Shown here: positions 22,426 through 32,085 of the stretch, piece by piece
Numbering within the stretch: position 1 is the stretch's first letter
Layout: every line of letters begins with the position of its first letter
IMG/VR virus record: IMGVR_UViG_3300021057_000013
Span: 1-56,984 of that record
Source: a virus
DNA length: 56,984 nt
Reading direction: 5' to 3' (one strand)
Position numbers and translations under genes: made by a program
The notes under the pieces: generated by a model
What the model was told of the DNA's origin: nothing
The model's input: the letters and a program-made list of their open reading frames with translations, nothing else
Databases searched by the model: none

Positions 22426-24141
22426 TCAATCGGCGTAAAAGGCGTAATCAATCTCGTTCAGGTAATAATCCTGCTCGTAATAGGCCAGCGGATCGCCGGT
22501 CTCGGTGCGGACCTGGATCGCATCCGGCAGGCTCAGATCGTCCTCGATCGCAGTGGGCAAAATCACATGCAGGCAGTCCTTGAGCGCGAAGGTCTCCGGG
22601 ATCCGGCGGTAGTCCTCGACGTCGACCTGCTCCAAATCGACCTTGACCTGCTGCTGCGCCTGCATCGCCTTGCGCAGCTGGGCCTGAAACTTGGTCAGCG
22701 TCGCCGTCCAGGTCAGGGTGATATTGCATTTGGGATGGGCCTGGCCATACGGGTTCTCGTGCGCGGCCACTTCGCCGCCGAGATCCGTGATCTGCACGGT
22801 TTGCACGATCACGTCCCCAACAAAGCGCTTGGAAGTCGGCAGATTGAAGCTCAGCACCATGCCGGCGAGCAGGGGCTGAAAGGGCCAGGCCCAGGTGTCC
22901 GTATCGCCCGATCCCTGCGGCAGGGGCCGCGACAGCGTCAGCAGGCCCAGGGCGCGCTGGCGGGCCTCGGCGAAGGTGAAGGCGTTGCCATCGTCGGTCA
23001 TGACGATGTTGAAAATGCCTGAGCCCCGGCCCAGCGCCCGCATCATGCCGATCGATTCGGCATCTGAGGCGAAGACCCGCCGCCGCCGGCCGCGCAGCTC
23101 GTAGGCCTGGTTGGTCGCCGTCGCTTCGGCAAAGGCCGAGCTGAGCCTGAGCTCTTGCGTCGCGCCGCTGCTGAGGTTCTTTTCGACCCGGTAGATCGCC
23201 GAGCTCGCGCTGAGCTTGAAGCTCAGATCGCCGGGCAGGCCGTCCCAATCGGTTTCCGGGCTTGCGCCATGGCCGACGACGATGTTGCTGGTCTGGCTGA
23301 CATTGACGGTGCCCTTGGTGTATTTTTCGTTGAACCAGAACTCGACCTGGTTGTGGATCGCGTCGTTCTGGCGCCGGATGCTGAAGGTTTCGAAATCGAA
23401 GTACTCGTACTTGTTGGCCTCGGTGATCTGGACCGGGAAGCGGATCGCGCCGTCGTCGCGGCTGAGCAGCTTGACCTTCTTCGTGGCCGGTTCGATGATC
23501 CAGGTCGTGCCGGTGAGCTCCATGATCTGCTGCAGCACCTGCGCCGGGGTCTTGGCCGCGATCGGGAAAGATTCCTCCGTGTAGCCCAGGGCGGGATCGA
23601 TATCCGAGCCATCCAGCGTGGTGTACCGATTGATGACATCCCTGAGGATGAAGCCCAGGGTTTTGTTCTGGTAGACCTTGTTGACCGAGCCGTTCTCGCC
23701 GCCGCGCTCGAGCTCGTGAAAGAGATCCGTGCAGGTGATCGTGTAGGTCGCGGCCTCGGTGCCATCGGCCCGGGCCTGCAGGTAGGTCTGCAGGATGTCC
23801 CGGGTGTAGCCGGCGAAGTACAGATAGTCCTGATCCCGGTTCCAGATCTCGATGTACTGCTCCTCGACCGGGATGAACGGCAGGATCGTGGCGTCCTCGT
23901 CGTAATCCGCGATCACAAAGCGGGCCTGGCCGCGCTCGCCAAAGGGCAGGGTGATCGCCATAGAGCAGCTGGCGTAGAAGTGGCTGAACTCGTAGCCGGT
24001 GCCCTCATGGAAGATCAGGATCGACCAGGCGCAGGGCGGGCCATCCGGCTCGACATAGCCGGGAGTGAGAAAATCGGCCTGGCTGGCAGGGTTGTTCAGG
24101 GCCGAGTACAGTTGATTCAGATCGATCGAGCAGCTGCTCAC
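22426..24141 (-). CDS. Tail hub / tail-tip protein
   Basis: 571 residues from GTG 24141, which follows GGGAGG; an ATG at 24207 would add 22 low-complexity residues and is less likely. The order of segments (beta-rich start, YIEIWNRDQDYLYFAGYTRD, then LLSRDDGAIRF and FNLPTSKRFVGDVIVQTVQI) resembles siphovirus tail-hub proteins of the gp27/Tal type. It is the first gene of the second late unit, directly behind the promoter-terminator leader at 24264-24417. Confidence 0.65.
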   Translation of the reverse strand: MSSCSIDLNQLYSALNNPASQADFLTPGYVEPDGPPCAWSILIFHEGTGYEFSHFYASCSMAITLPFGERGQARFVIADYDEDATILPFIPVEEQYIEIWNRDQDYLYFAGYTRDILQTYLQARADGTEAATYTITCTDLFHELERGGENGSVNKVYQNKTLGFILRDVINRYTTLDGSDIDPALGYTEESFPIAAKTPAQVLQQIMELTGTTWIIEPATKKVKLLSRDDGAIRFPVQITEANKYEYFDFETFSIRRQNDAIHNQVEFWFNEKYTKGTVNVSQTSNIVVGHGASPETDWDGLPGDLSFKLSASSAIYRVEKNLSSGATQELRLSSAFAEATATNQAYELRGRRRRVFASDAESIGMMRALGRGSGIFNIVMTDDGNAFTFAEARQRALGLLTLSRPLPQGSGDTDTWAWPFQPLLAGMVLSFNLPTSKRFVGDVIVQTVQITDLGGEVAAHENPYGQAHPKCNITLTWTATLTKFQAQLRKAMQAQQQVKVDLEQVDVEDYRRIPETFALKDCLHVILPTAIEDDLSLPDAIQVRTETGDPLAYYEQDYYLNEIDYAFYAD

Positions 24142-24263
24142 GGGGCCTCCCAAAGCCGCAAGGCATCGGGCCGGCGGGGAGGGTGCAAACCCGCCGGCCC
24201 GATGCACCGGGCTGTCTTGATAAAGAAAGCCCCCGGCCAGGTACAGGCAGAGGGCAAAGGCAA

Positions 24264-24284
24264 CCGCGATCCTCAGGATCGCGG
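24264..24284 (-). terminator. Second hairpin of the late leader
   Basis: CCGCGATCC and its complement form a 9-bp stem with a TCA loop. On the minus strand TTGCCTTTGCC follows, a weak U-rich tract. It lies 14 bases beyond the strong terminator at 24293-24323. Confidence 0.4.
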
Positions 24285-24292
24285 GCGTGACG

Positions 24293-24323
24293 AAAAAGAC
24301 CGCTTGGGATATCCCAAGCGGTC
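24293..24323 (-). terminator. Intrinsic terminator in the leader of the late tail unit
   Basis: A perfect 26-base palindrome (half-site GACCGCTTGGGAT, 24298-24323). On the minus strand it is followed by TTTTT (24297-24293), a textbook intrinsic terminator. It is only about 60-90 nt downstream of the late promoter at 24390-24417 and upstream of the tail hub gene, so transcripts must read through it. Confidence 0.8.
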
Positions 24324-24389
24324 CTGCTTGCTGAAGAAGTGGATCCTGCGCGCCAAAGGAGCGTATCTGATACGGGCCAGCCTATCTTG

Positions 24390-24417
24390 ACTGTACCACG
24401 GTAGCCGGCCCTCTCAA
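24390..24417 (-). promoter_or_regulatory. Late promoter copy 2 (tail unit)
   Basis: Minus strand: TTGAGA -35 (24412-24417), a 16-base spacer, extended -10 TGG-TACAGT (24390-24395). The downstream CAAGATAG..TGGCCC matches that of the promoter at 48260-48287. The 474-base gap 24142-24615 holds this promoter, its operators, two hairpins and the plus-strand promoter but no convincing gene. Confidence 0.7.
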
Positions 24418-24434
24418 GCGCGGCAGGCGAAGTT

Positions 24435-24451
24435 TTGAGACGCTCTCTCAA
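24435..24451. promoter_or_regulatory. Operator palindrome upstream of late promoter copy 2
   Basis: TTGAGA-CGCTC-TCTCAA, a 6-bp inverted repeat. It is the proximal of two such sites upstream of the -35; the second begins 21 bases away, two helical turns. Confidence 0.65.
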
Positions 24452-24455
24452 TCGT

Positions 24456-24471
24456 TTGAGCAGGCTCTCAA
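24456..24471. promoter_or_regulatory. Operator palindrome upstream of late promoter copy 2
   Basis: TTGAGCAGGCTCTCAA, identical in its 16 bases to the two sites at 48304 and 48337 in front of the other late promoter. Confidence 0.7.
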
Positions 24472-24483
24472 GGCGGCAGCGCT

Positions 24484-24506
24484 AAAGGTGAAATAGTTTC
24501 ACCTTT
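24484..24506. repeat. 23-bp palindrome, copy 2 of 3
   Basis: AAAGGTGAAAT, central A, then GTTTCACCTTT; one arm mismatch. It lies between the late-promoter operators and the plus-strand promoter of the lipoprotein gene. Confidence 0.8.
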
Positions 24507-24578
24507 GCCAGGCGCTCGAGAGAGGAGGAGAGAGGAGGCGGATCTGGTATTTTGTCACCGGGCACGGGCCGGGAGCGA

Positions 24579-24587
24579 TGGTATAAT
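24579..24587 (+). promoter_or_regulatory. Extended -10 promoter of the lipoprotein gene
   Basis: TGG-TATAAT (24579-24587), a perfect -10 with an extended TG element, 28 bases upstream of the ATG at 24616. No good -35 at the usual spacing; an extended -10 can compensate. This gives the lipoprotein gene its own start against the direction of the late genes. Confidence 0.7.
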
Positions 24588-24615
24588 CAGGCCATCTTCT
24601 ACCGGAGGAGTGGTC

Positions 24616-24978
24616 ATGAAACGAGTTGTGGTTGCTGTGTTGCTGCTGGCGGGATGCCATTACAAGAAATCGCCCGAAGAGATCCAGAAGGAACAAGAGG
24701 CTTTAGAGCGTTGGAACAGGGCTGTTGCAGCAGTGCAGGTTACCAAGGATGAACCAAAGGGCTGTGGGTATCTCAAAGCCATCCAGGCGATTGGTTTGAA
24801 CAAACAAAATCCGTTCATTCCTGGCAATTACGAGCAGGCACTAGCCGATCTTCGCGTCCAAGCCGTAACAAATGGTGCAAACACAGCAGTCATTGATGAC
24901 ATCACCCCATCTCAAGGCGGTCAAACTGGAGATTTCAGGTTCATTATCAACAGCCGGCTATACCGCTGTCCAAGTTAG
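24616..24978 (+). CDS. DUF4156-like outer-membrane lipoprotein (moron)
   Basis: 120 residues. MKRVVVAVLLLAGC is a signal peptide with a lipobox (LAGC, Cys14). The following GCGYLKAIQ and NYEQALADLRVQAVTNGANTAVID fit the DUF4156 lipoprotein pattern. SD GGAGGAG precedes the ATG. It is oriented against the surrounding late genes, has its own promoter and is less GC-rich, all hallmarks of a moron. Phage lipoproteins of this kind often block superinfection; that role is inferred. Confidence 0.8.
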   Translation: MKRVVVAVLLLAGCHYKKSPEEIQKEQEALERWNRAVAAVQVTKDEPKGCGYLKAIQAIGLNKQNPFIPGNYEQALADLRVQAVTNGANTAVIDDITPSQGGQTGDFRFIINSRLYRCPS

Positions 24979-24984
24979 GCTGTT

Positions 24985-27900
24985 TTAGTTCAGATAATTG
25001 GCCCCATTGATGCGAGCGCCACTATACTCTGACTCGCTCAGAGCCTTACGGAACTCTCGGCGAACGGCTTCGATATCGCCGCCATGAACATGGACATGCA
25101 CATCTCCCCGGCTTTGGTTGTGGATGGTTCGTGGGCCGCCCATGTTCATCCGGTAACTTTGCTCAAGCAGATTTGCGAACCATGCCGGGAATACCGGCTC
25201 GCCACTGTTGAGCATTGCTGGGAAGGTATCGTTCGGGAAACCGGGCGGGACGACGCCACCGGTTGCCATCTTCTTGCCCAAACCCCAGAGCTCTGATGTG
25301 GTCGCATACCGCTTGCCATCGTGGCCTGCGGCATAGTCCAGGCCAATCTGAGCGACATTTGGGACCCCGGCATTGAAAGCGTCTTTGATAGCCTTCTTGG
25401 CTTTTTGGTAGAGGCTGATGATATCGTTCAGCGGGCCCTCAATCCCCTCCTTAAGCGCCTGGGCCGATCCCGCCCAGGCCGATTGACTGTCCATTACCGA
25501 CGCGATCCGCTCATCAATCTGGCTTAGCTGCGCCTGATAACGGCTGCTCAGGTCATCCAGTGCTTCCTGGTGAGTGGCGATGGAGCTGCGGATATTGTCG
25601 GCCGCCCGGCTGTTGGCGTCGATCTGCTCCTGCAGGATGGCAATTTCCTGATCCTTGGCATTGTTCAGCGATTCAATATGAGCCTGCTTGAAATCACTGT
25701 AGGCCGCATTCATCTGGGCCTCGAGCTCCAGACGCTGCCGATTGGTCAGGTCCGTCCGCTTCAGCTCTTCCTCAACAAACCGGGCTTCAATAGCATCGAT
25801 GCGCTTCCGCTCAGTCAGATAGGCCGCCTTGTTCTTGGCGGGATTGGCGGGATCGTACTGCTCAAGCCCCAGCTTGTTCTCGTTCTGCAGGCGCAGCAGA
25901 TCTAGCCGCTCCTTCATCGCCTCCAGATGGCTCTGGCCGCTGTAAGTGCCCGTAGGCACGCCATCGGGGTTGTGAATGTCTTTCAGACCTTGGCGCAACT
26001 CAGCATCAAAATCAACCTGCTTGACCAGTTTGGCAAATTCCCCGAGATCCTGGCCCTCGAAGTCCGCCAGATCCTTTTTGCGCTCATCTTCCTTAAGCCG
26101 GATCCGGTCCTCAATCAGCTTGTTTGCCTTCTCCAACCCCTTGATCCGCTGTTCGTCCAGCTTGATCAGCTCACGGATGTCCTGGGCCTCTTCCTCATAG
26201 AGATCGCCAGCCGCCTTTTTCAGGGCTTCAATCTGCGCTTTGAACTGGTCCTCGCGGGCCTTGAGGTCTTTTTCAAAGTTGGCCCGGTCTTTTTCGCGGG
26301 CTTCCTGATTGGCCTTGGCCAGAGCCTCAGTGATGCGCTTGCGGAAGCCGGGCATCAGCTTCTCAAGCCGTTCGGTCCATTCCTTCCAGCCGGCTTCGCC
26401 AGCCAAGCCGCCACTGCCTTTGAACGCCTCATCAACATCATGCATAACAGCCTGATACTCCGAAGCAACCGATTCGGCCGCCGCACGAGCACGATCCCTT
26501 GCCTCGCCGCTGGCATCCTTGCCCACCACCGTATCGAGAAACTCCTCCGTCAAATCCTTGTGGCGGTCGTCGCGGGCCAACTCGCGGAAGTAATTGAGCA
26601 GGCTTTCCGTGCTCTCTTCAACCTTTGCTGTGCTTTTATCTGCCGCGTCAGCAGCGCCTTCCGTCAGAGAAAGCCAGTTGTTCTGAATATCGCGCTGCGC
26701 CTCAGACATCTGAAAGCGAATTTCTTTAAGGTCATTCAGAGCTTTCTCGCGCAGGGCCTTGATTTTCGCAGGGCTGTCCGAGGCGAGCTTGGGGTTGGCC
26801 AACTCTCTGGCAAAGCCTTCATTGATATTCCGCTCCGTTGCATCCAGATCCAACTCTCCATTTTCACCAACAACGGCATAGGCCAGGCTTTTCTGAAGAG
26901 GATCAATCAGCTCATCGCGAGCTTTGGTGCGTTGATGCACGAATAAGGCCTGTTTGGCAGGCTTGCTGTCCTTGCCTGCGCGCTCGCGGTCAATGACGGC
27001 CTGCTCCAGATAGGCTTCCTTCTGGTCACCAGACAGGCGCTTGGTTCGGAGCAGTTCATCATTGAAGGCCTGAGCCTGCTTTGTGCTTTCATGGATGAGG
27101 GCCGTCACGCCCGCAAACACGGAGCCAATGATCTGGACCCCTGCAGAGACGGCTTGAAAAGGACTTTTGCTAGCGACAGCTGCCACAAGGCCAGCAATGC
27201 CCGAGGTCAGACCGGCGGCGGCGTCCGTTACGCCAGCAAAGGCCTCGGCCGCTTCGCCGCCAAACTGGCGGAATGCTGCGCCCAGGCCTCCGATCGTGCC
27301 GACGATGTTGCCGATGGCATCCGCCAGCTCGCCGCCCCAAGCCTTAGCCCCTTCAATCCCGATGGCGACACCTTCGGAGACGGCCGGAGCAACCGCCTTG
27401 ATTTTCTCAAGGGCCTTGACCGCCGCATCGATACCCAGGCTCCAGTCCTTCATGGCATCGGCGCGACCCAAGGTATTCATGAGCTCAGACAGTTGATTCT
27501 CTGTCAGCCCTATCTGGGTGTTCAGGAAATCCAGATTGACCCGGCCGAGCTCGTCGGCCTGGACGCCCATGTCCTTGAGCTGTTGCGTGGAGTATCCCAG
27601 CAGCTGGCCCAAATGCTCGATATCGACGAAATCACCCTCAAGCGCCAGATTGAAGGACTCCAGCGCTTCGGCATTGCCCATGAGGGCCGCGACGAACTCG
27701 CGGCCTTTGTCGTTGGCGTCATCAAGCTTGTCGAGGTACTTGTCCAAATCATTGCCGGCCAGAGCAGTGGCCAATGAGGACAGCACGCCGGTGCCCAGAA
27801 CATTCTTTCGATCGCCCCAGCCCGGCAGGTCTTCAAAGGTGCCGCCAAGCTCCTTGAGCTGGAATTTGAGCCGGCCCACAGAATCAACCTGCTCATCGAT

Positions 27901-30900
27901 CAGTGCTTTCAGGCCTTCGAGCTGCTTGCGCTCATCAGGCCCCATCAGCGGCAGGTTTTTGCGGGCCTCGGCATACTTTTCGCGCATCTGCAGCAGCTTT
28001 TGCTCACCCGCCTCAATCTGCTTGGTCATTTCCCCCAGGATGTTGAAGGCGCGGCTTTCGGTGATGTCCTCGGGCTCTTGGCGAGCTTCGTAAAAGAATT
28101 TCTTCCCTTCCTCGGCAGCCTTGTGGGCGTCTTTGGCAAACGCGTCAAATTCGCCCTTGATGCGTTTCAACTCGTCGCTGATGGCCCGGCGCCGCTCTTT
28201 GATGGCGTCTTCGGCGCCCTTGAGCTCCAGCTTGTCGATGTCGAAGCCTTTTTCCTGCAGCTTTTGGCGGGTTTCCGTGACCTGCTGTTGCGCGGCGATG
28301 ATTTTGTCGCCGAGCTGCTTGCTTTTGGTCGCATAATCCTTGTCTGCCGTATCGAGCGCGGCCAGCGCAGCCTCATATTTCTTCAGAAAGGCCTGCCAGA
28401 CAGCCAAGTTGTCCTGCAGGGTCCGGGCTTCGCTCTCAAGCTTTTCTTGCGCGAAGTTGCGCACAGAGCCTGAGTAAGCCGTGCCTGTGCGCGGATCAAC
28501 GATCTCCATGCCGGCCATGGTGTTGCGAATGCCGGCGCGACCGGATCTGATCTCCTGATGCGAATGCGGACCAGTGCTGTTGCCGGTACTGCCGGCACGA
28601 GCAATCATTTCGCCCTTTTTGACGGTATCGCCCACCGCCTTGGTCAGTTCGGAGTTGTGGGCATAGAGGATATACTTGCCTGGAGCCACCTCGACAATCA
28701 CGGTTTTGCCGTAGCCGCCGGCCCAGCCGGAAAAGGCGACCGTGCCTTCGAGCTGGGACTTGATCGGCGCGCCGTGGGCAACAGCGAAGTCCTGGCCAGT
28801 ATGCATCCGCTTGGTCCCAAAGATCGGATGGGTGCGCCATCCGTAATCGGACGTCATAGCCCCCACGCCCGACGCACGGGGATCCAGATGCAGCGTTCCG
28901 CCATGATTGTGCGCGTGCGCCTGCTTTTCGGCGGCGGCAATCGCCTTGTCTCGGTCGATCTGGCGGGCCTTGTTCAGGTCGAGCTGTTTCTTGAGCTCGC
29001 GATCCATCTGGTCGAGCCGGATTTCGGCGTTGTTGATCTGATCGACCTGATGCTTGACCGCATTGGCTGCCGCTTCTCGCTCTTTTTGGCCGAGCTCACC
29101 CGCCCGCTTGACGAAGCGTGCCTGATGCTGATCGAGACTGATCAGCTCCTGGGCTATGGCAGACAGCTGGCCGCGCAGTTTGCCGCTTGCGAGCTCAACA
29201 AAGCCAAGCTTCTGCAGTTCTTCTTCCAACTCTTTGATCCGGCCAGGCCGAGGGTTGAAGACCGCGCCGCCTTTGGGAGCCATCTGCTGGGGGCCGGCCG
29301 CAGCCTGCTCGCGGCGTAGGCGCTCAAGCTCGGGCAGCAGCTCTTTCAGCTTCTGCAGCTTGGTCGTATTCTCATTGATGAGCGTCTGGGCATCGCGCGC
29401 AGCGTCACGGATCTGCTCATGCGTCAGCTTCTTGCCCTCGGACTCAAGGATCAAGGCCTGCTTCAGGGCGCCAGCAAACTCCTGCCTGGCTTCGATCGAT
29501 GTCTGCAGGTTGTCGTCAAGCTGATCAAGCGCTTGGTTGAGATCCTTGACTGCCTTGAGCAGCAGGAAGATGGCGCCGCCTGCGACAACCAGACCGAGAG
29601 CGGCGGCGCCGAAGGTGGCGAGCCCGCCAGTTGCTGCTACTTTGCCGGCCTCGCCGACCTTGCCGATACCGCTGGCTGCTGCGGCTGCATCTACAGCCAC
29701 CTTGCCCTTCAGCAAATTGCCCAGGGTCGTGAAGCTTTCAATGCCTTTGCCAACCACAAAAACGATCCCGGCCGTGCCGGCAAACGCCGTAAAGACTCCG
29801 CCCGCCAGCAGCGCCACATACTCCATGATGGTCTTGATCGGGCCGGGGATACTGTCGAAGACTTCGATCACCTCTTTGGCCCCGCCAACCAGGGCCTTGA
29901 GCACCGGAAGCACGTCTTCGGCCACCTCCAACTGCAGATCCTCGAAGTCCTTTTGCAGCTCGCGGATCTGGTGCCCAAAGGATTCCTTCATGATGCCGGC
30001 GGCACGATCAATCTCATCGCCATAGGCACTCATTGCCTGGGTGTTGCTGGCAATCTTCTCCTCGGTCTGGGCCAGGTAGCTTTGGACGATGTTGAAGGCC
30101 CGCTCATCGGGAAAGATCTGCTTGAGGATCTGTCCCTGCTCCACTTTCGACATGCCCTCGAGCTGCTTGCGAATATCGGCCATGACATCGGCCCACTCGC
30201 GAACCTCGCCGTTCTCCTGAAAGACCTTTTTCACGGCGTTGGTGGTCTTGAACAGCCGGTCCATGGCTGCCGTCTGCTTGTCGGTCGGGGAATTCATGTC
30301 TCCGAGGGCGTTCTTGAGGCCGGTCGCCGCCATTTCGGCAGACACGCCGGCATCACGCAGGACCCCAAAGGCGGTTGAAATTCCGATCAGACTCTGACCG
30401 GTGGTTTTGGAGGTTGAGGCCATGATGGACATGGCGTGCCCGACTTCCGCAATATTCGTCGCGCTGACGTTGGCGGTGCGGGCGAGAATATCGCCGGTGT
30501 TTTTGAGTTCGGCATTGGACAGGCCAAAGGCGCGATTGGTCGAGAGGATGATCTTGCTGACCGTGTCCATCGACTCGCCGGTCGCAATGGCGGCATTGTT
30601 GAACAGGCCCAGGTTTTCGGTCGCTTCTTTAGCCGACAAGCCGGCGCGGGTCAACTCAACAGCTGCTTGGGCTGCGGCTGTAGTCTTGATGCCTTCCAGG
30701 CCTTTGGCGGTATCAACCAGCGTCTTAACTTCAGCTTCTGTCGCATTGGCAGTGGCCTTGAAAGCAGCGGTCTGATCGGACAGTTCTGCAAACTTTTTGC
30801 CCGCGCCGCCGAAGCCGGCTAAAATGGCGCCGCCAATGGTTCCGGCAATGGTGGCTGCGTCCTGCAGAGCTTGGCGAACCTCGGCGGCGCTGGCGCGCAT

Positions 30901-32085
30901 CGCCTGCGCTCGCTTCTCTTCGGCGACCCGGACCTGATCGACATGCTGCGCGGAAACCGCGGTCAACTGTCCGATCTGCTTCTCTGCCTCGGCAATCCGC
31001 TGCTGAATGGCCAGCCGGTCTTTCTCGCTGACATACGTCCCGTCCAGGGAGGCCTTCAGCTCCTTGACCCGGCCATGGGCCCTGCTGATCGCCGCGCCGT
31101 AATCATCTGCCAGCTTCTGCCATTCGGTCATGCCGGCCTGGCGGATCGTGGTCGCAATCGCGCCGATCTGCCCGCTGAGGCTGCTGTCGAAGCGGTCGAC
31201 GCCCCGGTTCAGGCCGGCGGCATTGCGATCCCGCTCGCGCTGGCCGGCCGCCAGGGATTTTTCAGCCGCGCGGGCAGCGGCGACGGCCTGGCGCTCCTGC
31301 TCGCGCTGGCCGGCTGCCAGGGAGCGGGCTGCTGCTTGAGCTGCGGCGGCAGCCTCGCGCTCTTCCTTGGCAGCCTTGGCCGCAGCTTGGCGCTCGGCTT
31401 CAGCAGCCTTGGCAGAGGCCTCGCGCTCTTGCCGGGTCTTGGCGACAGCGGCGGCCTTCTCTTGCTCAGCCTTCTTGAGGGCCTGCGCCTTGTCGAGCTC
31501 GGCCTGGGCCTGCTTCTGGGCCTCGGCAGCCGCGCGCGCGGACGCCTTGGCCTGGCCGTCCTGCAGGCGCAGCACCTCGGCCTGGGCTTTGGCGAGCTGC
31601 TCGGCGAGCTTCGCGCGCTGCTCATCGGTCGTTTTGGCATCGGCGAGTTTCTGCTGGATCCGCGCGACCGTGCCCTGGGCGTCCTTGAGCTTGCTGGCGT
31701 AATTGTCGGCCGCCTTTTCCCATTTGGACATGTCCGCCTGGCGGAAGGCTTTCGCCATGGCGTCAGCTTGCTTGGTCAGGCTCGTGACTTCGACGGCAAC
31801 AGCCCTGGCTTCGGCTTTGAGTTGGCGCGCGGCCTGTGCGGCTTCGTCCAATCCCTTGCGGCCCGCCTTGCCTGCGGTAGCCACCGCAGGCGCCAGCACA
31901 CCGCGCATGTCTGCGCTTACGCCTTGAATTTCCTTTGCGATCATCGTAAAGCCCTGACCAGCCTCTTTGACCAGCGCGGTCAGCGTGCGGTCAGCGTTCT
32001 GGACCCCGGCTACAAGGGCGGCAAAGGCCTGATTGATACCGCGTGTATCAACGTCCAATCCCCAAAACAGCGTTTCGTCAGCCAT
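24985..32085 (-). CDS. Tail tape measure protein with embedded M23 peptidase
   Basis: 2366 residues; the length should scale with a tail of a few hundred nanometres. Residues ~1-380 are coiled coil with Ala/Lys/Glu-rich repeats. About 430-640 match the TP901-type tape-measure core (AAQAAVELTRAGLSAKEA, ...TSKTTGQSLIGISTAFG). Hydrophobic segments lie near 750-790 and 815-845. An M23 peptidase domain lies at ~1060-1200 with zinc ligands in HTGQD (~1095) and HSHQE (~1177), able to open the peptidoglycan during DNA entry. Further coiled coil follows, then a Gly/His-rich end. TAATG overlap with the upstream gene. Highly confident. Confidence 0.93.
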   Translation of the reverse strand: MADETLFWGLDVDTRGINQAFAALVAGVQNADRTLTALVKEAGQGFTMIAKEIQGVSADMRGVLAPAVATAGKAGRKGLDEAAQAARQLKAEARAVAVEVTSLTKQADAMAKAFRQADMSKWEKAADNYASKLKDAQGTVARIQQKLADAKTTDEQRAKLAEQLAKAQAEVLRLQDGQAKASARAAAEAQKQAQAELDKAQALKKAEQEKAAAVAKTRQEREASAKAAEAERQAAAKAAKEEREAAAAAQAAARSLAAGQREQERQAVAAARAAEKSLAAGQRERDRNAAGLNRGVDRFDSSLSGQIGAIATTIRQAGMTEWQKLADDYGAAISRAHGRVKELKASLDGTYVSEKDRLAIQQRIAEAEKQIGQLTAVSAQHVDQVRVAEEKRAQAMRASAAEVRQALQDAATIAGTIGGAILAGFGGAGKKFAELSDQTAAFKATANATEAEVKTLVDTAKGLEGIKTTAAAQAAVELTRAGLSAKEATENLGLFNNAAIATGESMDTVSKIILSTNRAFGLSNAELKNTGDILARTANVSATNIAEVGHAMSIMASTSKTTGQSLIGISTAFGVLRDAGVSAEMAATGLKNALGDMNSPTDKQTAAMDRLFKTTNAVKKVFQENGEVREWADVMADIRKQLEGMSKVEQGQILKQIFPDERAFNIVQSYLAQTEEKIASNTQAMSAYGDEIDRAAGIMKESFGHQIRELQKDFEDLQLEVAEDVLPVLKALVGGAKEVIEVFDSIPGPIKTIMEYVALLAGGVFTAFAGTAGIVFVVGKGIESFTTLGNLLKGKVAVDAAAAASGIGKVGEAGKVAATGGLATFGAAALGLVVAGGAIFLLLKAVKDLNQALDQLDDNLQTSIEARQEFAGALKQALILESEGKKLTHEQIRDAARDAQTLINENTTKLQKLKELLPELERLRREQAAAGPQQMAPKGGAVFNPRPGRIKELEEELQKLGFVELASGKLRGQLSAIAQELISLDQHQARFVKRAGELGQKEREAAANAVKHQVDQINNAEIRLDQMDRELKKQLDLNKARQIDRDKAIAAAEKQAHAHNHGGTLHLDPRASGVGAMTSDYGWRTHPIFGTKRMHTGQDFAVAHGAPIKSQLEGTVAFSGWAGGYGKTVIVEVAPGKYILYAHNSELTKAVGDTVKKGEMIARAGSTGNSTGPHSHQEIRSGRAGIRNTMAGMEIVDPRTGTAYSGSVRNFAQEKLESEARTLQDNLAVWQAFLKKYEAALAALDTADKDYATKSKQLGDKIIAAQQQVTETRQKLQEKGFDIDKLELKGAEDAIKERRRAISDELKRIKGEFDAFAKDAHKAAEEGKKFFYEARQEPEDITESRAFNILGEMTKQIEAGEQKLLQMREKYAEARKNLPLMGPDERKQLEGLKALIDEQVDSVGRLKFQLKELGGTFEDLPGWGDRKNVLGTGVLSSLATALAGNDLDKYLDKLDDANDKGREFVAALMGNAEALESFNLALEGDFVDIEHLGQLLGYSTQQLKDMGVQADELGRVNLDFLNTQIGLTENQLSELMNTLGRADAMKDWSLGIDAAVKALEKIKAVAPAVSEGVAIGIEGAKAWGGELADAIGNIVGTIGGLGAAFRQFGGEAAEAFAGVTDAAAGLTSGIAGLVAAVASKSPFQAVSAGVQIIGSVFAGVTALIHESTKQAQAFNDELLRTKRLSGDQKEAYLEQAVIDRERAGKDSKPAKQALFVHQRTKARDELIDPLQKSLAYAVVGENGELDLDATERNINEGFARELANPKLASDSPAKIKALREKALNDLKEIRFQMSEAQRDIQNNWLSLTEGAADAADKSTAKVEESTESLLNYFRELARDDRHKDLTEEFLDTVVGKDASGEARDRARAAAESVASEYQAVMHDVDEAFKGSGGLAGEAGWKEWTERLEKLMPGFRKRITEALAKANQEAREKDRANFEKDLKAREDQFKAQIEALKKAAGDLYEEEAQDIRELIKLDEQRIKGLEKANKLIEDRIRLKEDERKKDLADFEGQDLGEFAKLVKQVDFDAELRQGLKDIHNPDGVPTGTYSGQSHLEAMKERLDLLRLQNENKLGLEQYDPANPAKNKAAYLTERKRIDAIEARFVEEELKRTDLTNRQRLELEAQMNAAYSDFKQAHIESLNNAKDQEIAILQEQIDANSRAADNIRSSIATHQEALDDLSSRYQAQLSQIDERIASVMDSQSAWAGSAQALKEGIEGPLNDIISLYQKAKKAIKDAFNAGVPNVAQIGLDYAAGHDGKRYATTSELWGLGKKMATGGVVPPGFPNDTFPAMLNSGEPVFPAWFANLLEQSYRMNMGGPRTIHNQSRGDVHVHVHGGDIEAVRREFRKALSESEYSGARINGANYLN

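Noticed and set aside
24005-24451. 148-residue minus-strand ORF spanning the late promoter and leader
   Set aside because: It overlaps the promoter, operators and terminator and the start of the tail hub gene; no SD and no sensible protein character.
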